Origin: Nemopilema nomurai
Lineage: Eukaryota; Cnidaria; Scyphozoa; Rhizostomeae; Rhizostomatidae
Length of the DNA: 64,000 nt
Assembly: GCA_003864495.1 (NCBI GenBank)
Contig: ML133421.1
Coordinates: 62,001-126,000 of the forward strand
Direction of reading: 5' to 3'
In this document: positions 11,341 to 22,248 of the stretch, piece after piece
Layout: each line of letters opens with the position of its first letter
Position numbering within the stretch: the stretch's first letter is position 1
Position numbers and translations under genes: made by a program
The notes under the pieces: generated by a model
The model's input: the letters and a program-made list of their open reading frames with translations, nothing else
Told to the model about the DNA's origin: nothing
Database searches by the model: none

Positions 11341-14300
11341 ATCCATTTCCACCTCCGGAATTAAGGAAGGTTTGCGTGTACAGGCGTTTGCAGCTTTTTG
11401 GTTGGCAAACTTACAGGCCTTGGTATGGAAACAAGGCAATTCAAATTAGTTTGTTCACACTCAAAAAATGCGGGCAATAGACAAACAACAGATTTGTGGC
11501 CAAGGGATGAAAAATACAGTTTCCATATAACTTGCACACACTCAAAACTCGCTGTGAAATTTAGTGCACACTCAAATGTGCACACTTGTCACAAGTGCAC
11601 TCTTGCACACCCAGGTAATTGCTTGAGCACTCCCGAGATCTAGTAGAAAACTGCCATGAAATCCAGACCAGAGGGACACAACCGCTCTTTGGCATTTTGA
11701 TTTTAGCATTTGATAACTCTGTTTTTCTAACAGAATATCTGTAAAAAACCGGCAATAAAGGGTTTTCAGAGAGTTGCATTCCCCAAAACCAAGGTGGCTG
11801 CATTCGTTTCTATGGTAGTGATAGATTCGCTGGACTGTATTTTAAATTCTTTTTCGTTGTTTAGCCTAACCCCCTCCCCCTCCGAAAATTTGACTTTATT
11901 GGAAATTTTGCCGCTCCGGCTGCGAAGACTGACTACGGGCCTGTGATAACCCTCTTATTGCAAGTTAAAACAATAAAAAACCAAGAACACTCTATCAAAA
12001 GTAGCGATACTCCCTCTTAATCGATTCTAAGACTTAAAAGCTGTAATACTGCCAAACATCCCTAGGCCAGGTCACCCTGCCTGGCACCTAGGCCTTGGGG
12101 ACACGTGCATACTTCTTGATTTGAAAAAGCAATAAACTGAACGGCAAAAAAATTAAAAGCAGTCTACAAACAAATTTTGCTTACCCATTAGCATGACTTC
12201 GTTCTCTCTTTTCTTAAAATAGCCATATATTCGAATCTATCCTTTCCAGGGTCCAGGAGTTGCCTTCCCGCCATGTTATGAAAAATATTAGAGTGCGCAT
12301 GCGTCTGTTGTTGAAAAATTCTGCAAGAGAAAACTACTCAAAAATCAAACCACAAAACCGGCTTGATCAATTAACTCTTCGCATCATGTCCTTTCGATTT
12401 CATTAAAAATTGGAAGGTGCAAGGAAATATTTGCAAATCTTTGCGTTTTTCAGATTTAATTGCCAAGTGAGTTGATACATCTCTATGACAATATAACAAT
12501 GGTAGGCGAGTCACATATAGCAATTTTCATATTTGGTGCTTCTTTAGGCAAACTTAGTAAACTAGGCCTTCAAGGTTTCCTGATGTTGAGAGTTTTGCGT
12601 GTAGTTCAGCTATGCAAAGGTCAACACCCCTCCCAGTCCCCAAAGGCCACTATTGCCTTAAAGTATTTTACATGGCAATAAAGTGTATCGAATTCTTATT
12701 GTAAGACAACAGCGTAGTCAACATAACAATGTATTCCCAATCAATTTCAAACTAGACTGACCTAATGGTCACGAAACACACTGAATATATCACTGAATAT
12801 AATTGGAGATGACAATTAACAGTAATACGTCACTCTACAACAATGAACGTGATCACAATAACGGAAACGACAGATTGACATAAGACAGTACATACTTGTT
12901 AACAAGATTAAGATCAATCACAGACACTGCACGCAACACAACTAATTAACAAAACCCTAACACGTTGCATTATTGGACATTCGAATATTTACTTCATCGA
13001 TTCTCTCGCTTTTTTCTATTTGCTTTCATCTTAATCAAGTTGGCATTTATTTTCCATTATAAGATGTGATTCAGCATAGATAAGGAAATATGCCCTTCGA
13101 AACATGCTTCCATTTCTGAAGCAATAAACACATGCGAGTCCACTTAAAAGAAACGAGCAAGTTGAAGCTAAGACAAACAAGTTAGCATTCCTTCCCATAA
13201 GGCCTTAAAATTGCAGAAAAAAATCCAAAAGCGATAAGTAAGTTTCTAGATTAAACACATGCTTCGCCATGTCAATTTAGGATTATGCCCTGTTAAAAGC
13301 GTTTACCATTTTCCCAGCATATCTCTAAAGAAAATTCATTTTTTTCTCTTTTGGTGAGAGTAAATGCATTACTTTGACATTTAAATGAAAACCGATTGGG
13401 TTGGCTTGTTTTGAAAGATATGGTCTCTTTCCACTTCTTTGAGTATTACACACTTGTTTACAAGAAAAAATTGCTAAAATTTTAGACTAATCTAAGATAA
13501 ATTTCTCCCTATCTGAGTTTTGTCCCAAAGCAAAAAAATTGTCATTATGATCGTGTTAGGATCTTTTTTGTATCATTAGATTTTGCACTTTGCTATCAAA
13601 TTTCTTGTTCTGTTCGTTCTTGTTGAAATTTACGAAAATTTCAAAGAATATTGAGGTTCGGCAAAAAATTAGGCATCCCTGTAAAAAGTGTATATAGAAC
13701 TTGAAATTATAAAACAAAATCACTTGCTAAGTACGGCTGCTTAAAGAACTAGTAATACTAAAAGTTCAGTTTTCTGTCAGTAATCCAAGGGAACTGGGCG
13801 GGCGTAATCAAAATCGAAAATTTCAAAGAATATTGAGGTAAATATAGAAATTAGGTACATATTCACATAAAAAGTGTGTAGGTTGCCCCTTTAGTTTCTT
13901 GCGTTTTGTCGCCCACAGGGGAACAGGATATATCAAACGAAAAAAGGCCTAAACAGTCTTTTGAAATGGGTGAAGCAGAGACATGGCCGTCTGTTGAAAG
14001 TTTTGGAAAATTATCTTTGTTTTCCAAGTGCAACTAAACAAAACAGAGAAAAATCTAAAGGCTACTGTTCAAAACGCATATTTGCGTAAAATAACCCGAC
14101 AAGTGGAAGGTAAAGCTGATTTTTTTACCAGCACATTTATAATAACAATGTTATTTTTGGCTTTGCGGAGGCACATAGTTTTGAACATATATCGAACATA
14201 TATCGACTTCAACAAGGGTAACAAGAATGAGATATTTTGTCTTCATGCCAATCAGAGGAACCTTTCTGTTCAACACGTATTGACAATCATGCGACAGACA

Positions 14301-15337
14301 CTTATTGTCTATACTAGGCCTATTGTTTACCAAGGCAAATTATTTTCAACAGCCTATGATGTAGAGAAGTCTGCTACGCCCATTGCTATGAAAAAGATTT
14401 AAATTATGCTTATCTTTATTTTGCTGCTGTACCCTTTTAAATTCAGTTATATTTCATATATTTATAAAGTTTCTTCTACATAATACACTTCAGCGACAAG
14501 ACTAGCCACCGTAATTTTCAGTGTATATTCGTAATTATCTATAACTAAGTTATATTCCACTGTTTTGAATTGAATTTAAGTATCTTTCAAGAAAAGTTCT
14601 CTTTTCAAAAAAAAATTTTTTTTATTATTCTTTGAGGATGTGTTTTCAAGAACCAATTTATACTGTTTTATTTTTCATAGTGAAGGGTGCTTTCACTGAA
14701 AATGATGATTAAAAATTTAGCTGTAAGAACATTTTGTAAGCATGAAACATGTCATTCTTACAAAAGTTTTGTCTCACTACCAAGTTTTACAGGAGAAGGA
14801 TAGCAGTTCAGTTCAGTTTCATTATTTAAAATTCCACACATACAATACAATGCAATTAATTACAATACAATTAATATAATTAAAGAAAAAAAAGAGAGCA
14901 ATTAGATAGAAAATAAATTAAACATATTGAATTGTAAGTGAAATTTCTTAAGGAGGAACTCTCTTAGTAGGTAGACTAATGAGAAGAGAGCCCCCTATTG
15001 GATCTATAGATCTAAAATATAGCACACATTTAAAAAAATGCTAAATGTATTACCACACTCATAAAACATCTAGGGTGTTGAATAAAAGGAATTTTCTTGG
15101 CCTGTCAGCCCCAGCCATGTCTAGGCCTCTTAAAAAACCAAACATGTTGCCCTAAATACAAAAATGTTGACCACACTTTTATTCTGCATGGTATTCCTAT
15201 GTATTTTGTGTGTATAGAAATTGAACATAGATTATGAAAATTTACCAATAGTATGCCAAGGTTTATATCAGAGAATTAATTTCTTTCTACCACCTGCCTT
15301 ATATTCTTTTCTTCAAAAACAGATAGAGACTAACATT
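11341..15337. other. Gene-poor DNA before the DCUN1D gene
   Basis: No exon is supported. The region contains a cluster of CACACTCAAA-like strings (11455-11605), one arm of a distant inverted pair (11821-11868), and a 25-base string present twice (13633-13657 and 13815-13839) within diverged copies of about 70 bp. A 124-codon frame at 14028-14402 resembles no known protein and has no coding-like composition. Confidence 0.5.
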
Positions 15338-18300
15338 ATGGCACCAAAGCGAAAAAGGAAAGAAGCATTTGATGAAAGCAAAAAAAATGTGCTCACAGAC
15401 TTTGTCAGGTATAAGTTGTTAATTAAGCTAAGCCATCACAGAAGCAGAAGTAGTTATAGCGAGATATTCTTATCTGCTGTAGCTGACAGTTCACAGCTTC
15501 AGTAATTGACAGCTGTTTTACATTGAAATCCTTAATCCCTGTTTTAAAGATCTCATTTTGTATTTAGCTAGTTAATTGCTCTATTTATCTTGCTAATTAG
15601 TTCTTTCCATTTCAGCTCCCATCAGTTGACCTATAATTCTTAAAAGACATCTTTGTTGTCTAAGGGGAAGTTTACTAACCTTGTAGAAAATTCAACAAAT
15701 AGGCTCACTGAACAGTGTCAGAGCATACAATTTTGTTATTGTGAGTCTTTAGGTTCTTACATTTTGTAGCCTTTAGGTTCTTCAGCCTACACACAAGCAT
15801 GCTTGCTAGTGTCAGCATGAGATGCTGTGAAAATCTTAAGCTGCCTTATCAAGTGAAGGTTGGAATTGGAAAGGTGTTCACAGTTTAGCATTTATATTAA
15901 TTAGCATTTTTGTTGAGATTGAGACGCTGTGGTATAGATTTTCAACCTAAGCAAACCAGAATTATTGTTTGAGCTAGAATATGTTTTGCAATATATTGAG
16001 ATATTGTTTGTTATATCATTGAGATAACAAAACCTGACATGGAGATCAAATATATTTTCAGAACTTCAAAAATATTTATTCCATCAAATGACCAAGACAG
16101 TGGATTCTCGTCAAAGAAGTGTGAAGCATGGTTTCAGAAATATTGTGGTAAAATGTTTTGTCATCATTGTGAAATTCTATAAAAATATTTAGATCAACAT
16201 TTCTACATTGTGGCTGGTAACCTATGATTTATTAATGTTTCTGTTAAGATTTATTTCTTCTATTGATCAGATGATGCTTCTAAAGGTCAGGTTATTGGAC
16301 CTGAGGGAATAGAACAGTTTTGTGCAGACCTTGGTGTTGACCCAAGTGATGTATGTAGTTCTCTTGATATCAATAATAAAAAATAATGAAAAATAATATG
16401 AACAATTGAGTTATTACTGCTTTAACATATTGGGGGGAATGCTTCATTTGATATCTTTGATAAAGCAAAGAAGTTTATAGCGATACTTGTCAAACATGAC
16501 ATTTTCCTGTTAAATTTTGTTGGTATTCTCATGAAACATTGAAATTGATGCCAGTTTTTAAGGATGATGAAATTTAAGTATGTTATTTGAAAGATATCAT
16601 TCTTTTTTTTGCCCTTTAAACTTGTTAGAAGTAATCATTAATGTGGTTATTGTTTCACTGCTAAATGGTTACCATGATAGATTACTGATTTGTTCTGTAA
16701 ATCAAATTCTTCATTGTGTCTTTTTTCAAACTGTTGCCTCAAATGTTCATCCTATAGATTGTGATGTTAGTTGTTGCATGGAAGCTCAGGGCAGAAAACA
16801 TGGGTTTCTTCAAACTCAGTGAATGGAAATCTGGAATGTGCTGTCTTGGGTTAGTGATTTCACTTTTTCTAGACCATGTTTTGCCAATATAGCATCAAAT
16901 ATTGTAATTTATTAGACCTTGGTTATAAAATATTATGATTGTTAGAAATCATTAGCACAAAAGATGGCTTCTTACCAATAGTAGGAAATTGCTACTTACC
17001 AAAGTAGAAGTGGCAACATAACAATGCTTTATGTAATGTAGCTAGTAGTGATGTTAAAGGGGGAAATTGCTACTCATCAAAGCACCAACTAGAGACTGTT
17101 CTTAGCACATGACTAGAAAAAAAGAATTCAGTTCTTGAATCCTAATCACCTCAAAAGACCTTTTCTAAAGTAGAAACTGTAATTGTAATCTGAATTTTTT
17201 GCAGCTGTGATTCTCTCCTAAAACTGAAGTCAAAACTAGATGTTCTTAGAGGATATCTAAAAGACAATTCAAACTTTAAAAAAATATACAGATATGCATT
17301 TGACTTCTGCAGGGTATGTTTACTGTTACCATTTTGTTTCTCTATTTATCTATATGCCATTTGACTATACTGCTGACATTTCATATAGAAGATTTTGCAT
17401 CCTTTAGTCTCTTGTGATTGTTCTAATCTTTGTTGTTCTGCAAAGCTAGTTGTTCAGAAAATAGTCAACTGGTGTGACTTTTCATTAACTATCATGCTGC
17501 ATGATCAAGAGATATTGTGCATAATGATAAGAGCAGATTAATAATAAAAAGTGAAAATTGAAATTGTTTTACTTTCTTGAATTATTTTATATATGCTGCT
17601 TCCATACACAGTGGCCTCTGTCTTGGAAGCTTTTCTGTGATAGATGCTAGGTAAAGTTTGAGATTTGAAGTCATGTTGCTATTATGCTGTTAAAAAATAT
17701 GGTGATATTGATAATTGATCGAAGCTGTTTGGAAATTTACTGACTATGTTATGTGCCCAATGATTTTGAGAAATTATTCATGGTTTTATTGCTAGGATAA
17801 AGACCAGAGGAGTTTAGATATTGAAACTGGAAAGGCTATGTTAAATCTACTCTTGAGAGATATCTGGCCACAAATGGACATCTTTCTTGAATATATGAAT
17901 GTAAGTCGTATGTCATTTTAATTAATTATACAATCAAGGATTACTTTTAGGTTATTCAATTTCTCCCTGATGCCATCACACTTTGCAGAGTTGCAAATGA
18001 AATTTACTTCAGTTTTTTTTATTAGAATTGGCAAATTTGCAAAAACATTTAACTGTTACTCAGTAAACTGACATAACATGCAATTACTCGTTTAATACAC
18101 ACACCTTTTATGTAACAAACTGTGGCTGTTTTTAATTAATGAAAAATAAGGGTTAATAATTTTTTGCAGCAAACAAAATATAAAGTAATCAATAGGGACC
18201 AATGGAATAGCATATTGGAATTTATCAGGACAGTCGACAGATCATTCTCAAATTATGATGTTGAAGGAGCATGTAAGTTGTGTTTAAGTAAATTTTTGTT

Positions 18301-18778
18301 TTCTTCATTTCATAATGATATCCTACTTTTAAAAGTAGATGAAGCTGTGTACGTAGATTCACCGATCAGGTAAAGCCTAATAGAAAAAATAATGTCTTAA
18401 TTAGAAACTTTCTTGTCTATTCTGATTTCATCTGTATCAATGTATGATATATCAGGTTAATTGAGTGTAAATTTTTCTCACTTCATGTTAGAATTTTGAA
18501 TAATTACCATAATCGTCTATAAGCTTGAACATATTACTTGAATATGAATCACATGTTATTGATCTGTGATCACTCAACCAACAGTTAGTTTTGGTCCAAT
18601 TCATTGTCTCATCTAATTGCCAACTGGCAATTTGAAGCACAAAGATAATAAAGGTTCATGTCATGAAAATATTTTGTTTTAAACCTCCCTTTTAATTTTT
18701 CTAGGGCCTGTGTTACTTGATGAATTTGTGGAATATGTCAAACAGAAAGATGCTTCCAAATCTATCCCCAAGCAGTAA
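15338..18778 (+). CDS. DCUN1D5: DCN1-like protein, DCUN1D4/5 type (cullin neddylation)
   Basis: Eight coding exons, all in phase: 15338-15408, 16062-16147, 16271-16350, 16758-16849, 17205-17313, 17796-17900, 18170-18272 and 18705-18778. They give a 239-residue protein; human DCUN1D5 is 237. The start is MAPKRKRKE, a basic N-terminus that resembles the nuclear-localisation signal of the DCUN1D4/5 branch. The rest is the PONY domain: [48 protein letters not shown] and, near the end, [16 protein letters not shown]1-like proteins bind cullins and the NEDD8 E2 and act as co-E3s that promote NEDD8 transfer and so activate cullin-RING ligases. The paralogues DCUN1D4 and DCUN1D5 cannot be separated from this sequence; an invertebrate genome is likely to have one pro-orthologue of both. 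Confidence 0.96.
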
Positions 18779-19322
18779 CTCATTTTTCAAATTACAAGAA
18801 ATGAATTTATTTTTGGCAGCTTTATTTCATAGTTACGGTTATTTAATCAAATTGGGACGTGTTGGTGACCAATTTCTTTAAGTTAACACATCAGGGACAG
18901 CCTTCTTGCATTCAGCCCTCAGCCTAAAGGCATATATCTTAGTAACTTGTTATAAAGCTGTACCTGCCTTTTTCAAATAGCTTTGTTGCGTATCAGATTG
19001 ATGCCCAAAAGATCAGATGATCACCTTTTTGTTGTTTATGCACAACAAACAGCCCCAGAAAGAAATAATTAAGAAAGGCAGCTTGAGTTTACTGTCAGTC
19101 TTGTTTTGTTACCTTGCTTTCTTCTCATCTCAACACCCGGTGACATTTATATTCCATGCAGAATTGGAACATTGTAAATGCTGTTGCAACTAGAAGCTAG
19201 GATTCGTTATTTAGCATTCCTTGTCAAGAATCATTAGAAAATCTTTAACATTAATATTGTTTTGTTGTTGTCCATTCTTATTAAAGACAACCTACTAATG
19301 GAAGAAATTAATCTCTTCAAAA
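18779..19322. other. 3' flank of the DCUN1D gene
   Basis: Probable 3' UTR and intergenic DNA. An ATTAAA at 19280-19285 could serve as a poly(A) signal. No exon or repeat is visible. Confidence 0.4.
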
Positions 19323-19501
19323 GGCATATGAATTGTTTAAGAAATAAGAAATAAGGCATAAGAATTGTTTAAGAAATAAGAAATAAGGCATAAGAATTGT
19401 TTAAGAAATAAGAAATAAGGTAAAAGAATTGTTTAAGAAATAAGGCATAAGAATTGTTTAAGAAATAAGAAATAAGGCATAAGAAATAAGAATTGTTTAA
19501 G
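19323..19501. repeat. Minisatellite of about 32 bp with variable units
   Basis: About five units of GCATAAGAATTGTTTAAGAA followed by one or two AATAAG blocks. The units vary in length by whole AATAAG blocks, which points to slippage or unequal exchange. An 82-codon minus-strand frame through it is an artefact of the repeat. Confidence 0.9.
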
Positions 19502-19723
19502 TTCAGATTCTGTATTCTAATAATCATTAAAACAATACCTTTGACTTGCTTTTCGTCAAATGTGTTTATGTTCTTCAACAAACACGTTGCGCTCTTAAAA
19601 AATAGCCTTGATTTCAATGCAAGCCTGCCAAAAGTCTACAAGAATGACATATAATGATCTGGTTTGTCAGTGTTTATTGTCAGCCGCTATCAGCAAATAA
19701 GAGCAAAATTGCCATCCTGAAAG

Positions 19724-19773
19724 GCTAAACAGCAAAACAGAATCTAAAATACAGTCCAGCGAATCTATCGCTT
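19724..19773 (-). repeat. Inverted copy of the 11821-11868 segment
   Basis: The reverse complement of this stretch matches 11821-11868 at about 43 of 48 bases (core GATTCGCTGGACTGTATTTT). It lies on the far side of the THAP ORF from TIR copy B, just as 11821-11868 lies beyond TIR copy A, so the two loci share more than the TIR element itself. Confidence 0.6.
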
Positions 19774-19920
19774 CTTTTAAACATAACATTAAAGCATGGA
19801 ATGGAGACGGTTGTACTGTCAGTGTAGCATCTATAAATAGCAACAACTGTAAACAGGTCCGTAGGAGCCGGGGGCTCGGGAGGCTGCAGGTGAATACATG
19901 CGTTTCTAAGCATTGGTTAT

Positions 19921-20394
19921 CTACTTATCATCTTCTTGAATGGAATCAGAACAAACATTAAGTTCAGATGTAGCGAAAGAAGAAGGCTGTGGTTGTTGAA
20001 ATTCATAATAGTGGCTGCGATCCTTTGGTGCCTTACGGGAGATTTTGCTGGTCCTCGCATCACTGTTATAAAGCTTCAACGAAGGAACTGCGCCATGATG
20101 CAACTTCCATCGCTGAGGGTTTCGCTTTAAATCTTCATCTTTGAAATGTTCATGGCATAGCACTGTACTTGCAGTAACTTTAAAACCATCCAAACCATCA
20201 ACTCTTTTGATCAAGTTACACCACACTCTCTTTTCTGGATTCTTCTGCGGGAACTTAAAAAAATGTAGGCCACTGGGTGAACCATCTGTGTTATAGGAAA
20301 AATTATAACAACCAAAAGCAGCGCATTGTCTCCCCAGCGATTTCTTCTTCTTTACATGAATATTAGCTATCGGTTTCTCAGTATTCTCAGCCAT
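19921..20394 (-). CDS. THAP-domain zinc-finger protein
   Basis: A single uninterrupted frame of 157 codons starting MAENTEK. The first 11 codons of the longer open frame (from 20427) are set aside because a TTTTCAG acceptor lies just before this ATG, implying a spliced 5' leader. Residues about 21-104 form a THAP (C2CH) zinc finger: CAAFGC, then a Trp in RVWCNLIKR, then TVLCHEHF, and an AVPSL box that stands for the usual AVPTIF. THAP domains bind DNA sequence-specifically and derive from P-element-type transposases. The C-terminal 50 residues are low in complexity and ungrouped. The protein is short; more 3' exons could exist, but no good donor was seen before the stop. It sits between two transposon-related segments, so it may be a domesticated gene or a transposon remnant. 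Confidence 0.82.
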   Translation of the reverse strand: MAENTEKPIANIHVKKKKSLGRQCAAFGCYNFSYNTDGSPSGLHFFKFPQKNPEKRVWCNLIKRVDGLDGFKVTASTVLCHEHFKDEDLKRNPQRWKLHHGAVPSLKLYNSDARTSKISRKAPKDRSHYYEFQQPQPSSFATSELNVCSDSIQEDDK

Positions 20395-20683
20395 ATTGCA
20401 ACTGAAAATTTTACAACAAATTAGCAAATAATATCAGGAAATATTGACAAACACATGTGCACAGTGTTTGGCCGTAACTAAGTTTTGCGACTGTTGTGCG
20501 GAACAACGTTAGCCTCGTTTTCGAAGTCACTCCTCGCAATGACCATGGAATGTGAAAGGGGGTACACTGAGCAGGTAGGAGGTTAGCCCCACCATGAACA
20601 GAACTGGTCGCCTACAAAAAACCGGCTACCAATAAGACAAGCTCTCTCATGGCCACGTAGAAGATGCTCAGATAGCACGATAT

Positions 20684-21579
20684 CAGGCAATGCTGGGAGT
20701 GCCTTTGCGCACGCCTTCCCTTGCTCATAAGTGCAGTTCATCGCACGCCTCAAATAATTTGAACACTTCATTCTAGAGTGATCGTCAATACTGCTCAATG
20801 TTGTTTTTCATAATACTCCAACAATCAGCGAATGGCTCTGACCACGAAATCGTTTCTATTTGACGCAGAGTTTGGAGAATATTCTAATCTGCTTAAAAAG
20901 CAGGATAGACGCCACCTTTCCGACTATTAAGGCAAACTACGACAAGCTTCACAAAGACTTAACCAAGACATTTATTGTGATATGCTGATTTTCAGTTTCC
21001 GCGCGGTCAGTTAAAACTGATCGGTTCTGACGGACGGTCTTTTTCCGTCAGTTTCGGCTGATGGATGTACCCTTTTACACGATTAGTCAAAACTGGTGAC
21101 TCAAATTTTCTTCATTTTAAGATGGTGGCGACACAGAAAGGGCTCTAGATACCGCCGTTGTGTCAAAACGAAAAAGACAGAAAACTTAAAAACGAAAGGA
21201 AAATCGTGGGCTCAAAGTAATGTTCAGAAATGCCAAAGCAAGGACTAACAGTATAAGCTAATTGCCGAAAAAAGGGTAGCTTTTAGCCGTTTACATGATC
21301 GTAGCGTTGGATGAGGTGGTCAAATGATTTCACTCAACATCTACCTTTTCGTTTATTTTGTCCTCTTCAATGTTGGATTTGACGTTGATAAGGCTTGTTT
21401 AAAAAACGTCTAGATTAGACTAGCCTTGCCTTTTCTTATGATGAAGTTTTGTAATCATCTCTACATACATATTTCTGTACTATGAAGTAATTTGGTGCAA
21501 TTGCACACCATTGCACGCCTTGACCCCAGAAGGAGTGCGATTCATTGCACCCCTACCGTGTTATTCCCAGCATTGCCTG
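20684..21579 (-). mobile_element. TIR DNA transposon, non-autonomous, copy B (with target duplication)
   Basis: The ends are 17-bp inverted repeats, CAGGCAATGCTGGGAGT at 20684-20700 and ATTCCCAGCATTGCCTG at 21563-21579, differing by one base. It is flanked on both sides by GATAT (20679-20683 and 21580-21584), a 5-bp target-site duplication. In reverse orientation it aligns with copy A but has about 200 extra internal bases. It carries internal inverted repeats around 21000-21070 and no transposase. Known superfamilies with 5-bp duplications, such as Transib, have different termini, so I leave the family unnamed. It lies 290 bp upstream of the THAP start. Confidence 0.85.
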
Positions 21580-21584
21580 GATAT

Positions 21585-22248
21585 TGAATCAGTCTATCGG
21601 AAAATTGAATACATAAACTTGATTACCGTTTGTGGCAATCTTGGCGGACAGGGGAGAAAATGATTGGTCAGCTTTTAAGGACAATCAGGAAAAAAAACAA
21701 TTTGAGATAAAAAAACAGCAAAACAGAGGACTGTAAGTTTTGAAAATCTAATAAATATCTTAACATCATGGAATTACAAATGAAACAATATCCTAAATTT
21801 CATTCTTTACTGCAAAAATGTTAAGATTCCTTGAGATAAATGATGAAACAAATATTTTACATTGATATTACAAGTGGTACAACACAGTGAATCCTAATTA
21901 CAGAAGTAAATGGCTGTTAAGAATCTAATAACAACTAAACAGCAAAGCTTTTGTAAAAGGGATGGCAGAAAAATAGAATTTTCACTGCTAAACAATGTTT
22001 GAATAACAGTTGCTGTTGCAGGACCTTTGTAACAGAGAAGGCAATCAGAGCTTAAAATGGGTTCAACAATCATAGGCACTAGCCTGGAGACAATTTCACC
22101 ATTTTATAAATTGAAGGGATGTCAACCTTCAGACTTCACAAAAAGAGATGAAAAGCCAAAAGAATAAGAATGTTTCATCTTTTTTGAAGGATGAGAGAAG
22201 CTGCGAGCGCAGTGTTGTTAAGTGTGCGAATGGCGTCTTAAAGAAGAC
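21585..22248. other. 3' flank of the ISWI gene
   Basis: Downstream (minus-strand sense) of the ISWI stop codon. No exon or repeat is visible and no canonical poly(A) signal was found on the minus strand within about 600 bases. Confidence 0.4.

Noticed and set aside
14028..14402. 124-codon plus-strand ORF
   Set aside because: It has no recognisable domain, no coding-like composition and no supporting splice context; it is likely chance.
19323..19501. Regular repeats considered as a CRISPR array
   Set aside because: There are no unique spacers between repeats and the genome is animal; this is a minisatellite.
20583..20798. 71-codon minus-strand ORF resembling one at 11208-11480
   Set aside because: The similarity is confined to the TIR element sequence and ends at the TIR; beyond it the frames differ, so this is shared transposon DNA and not a conserved protein.
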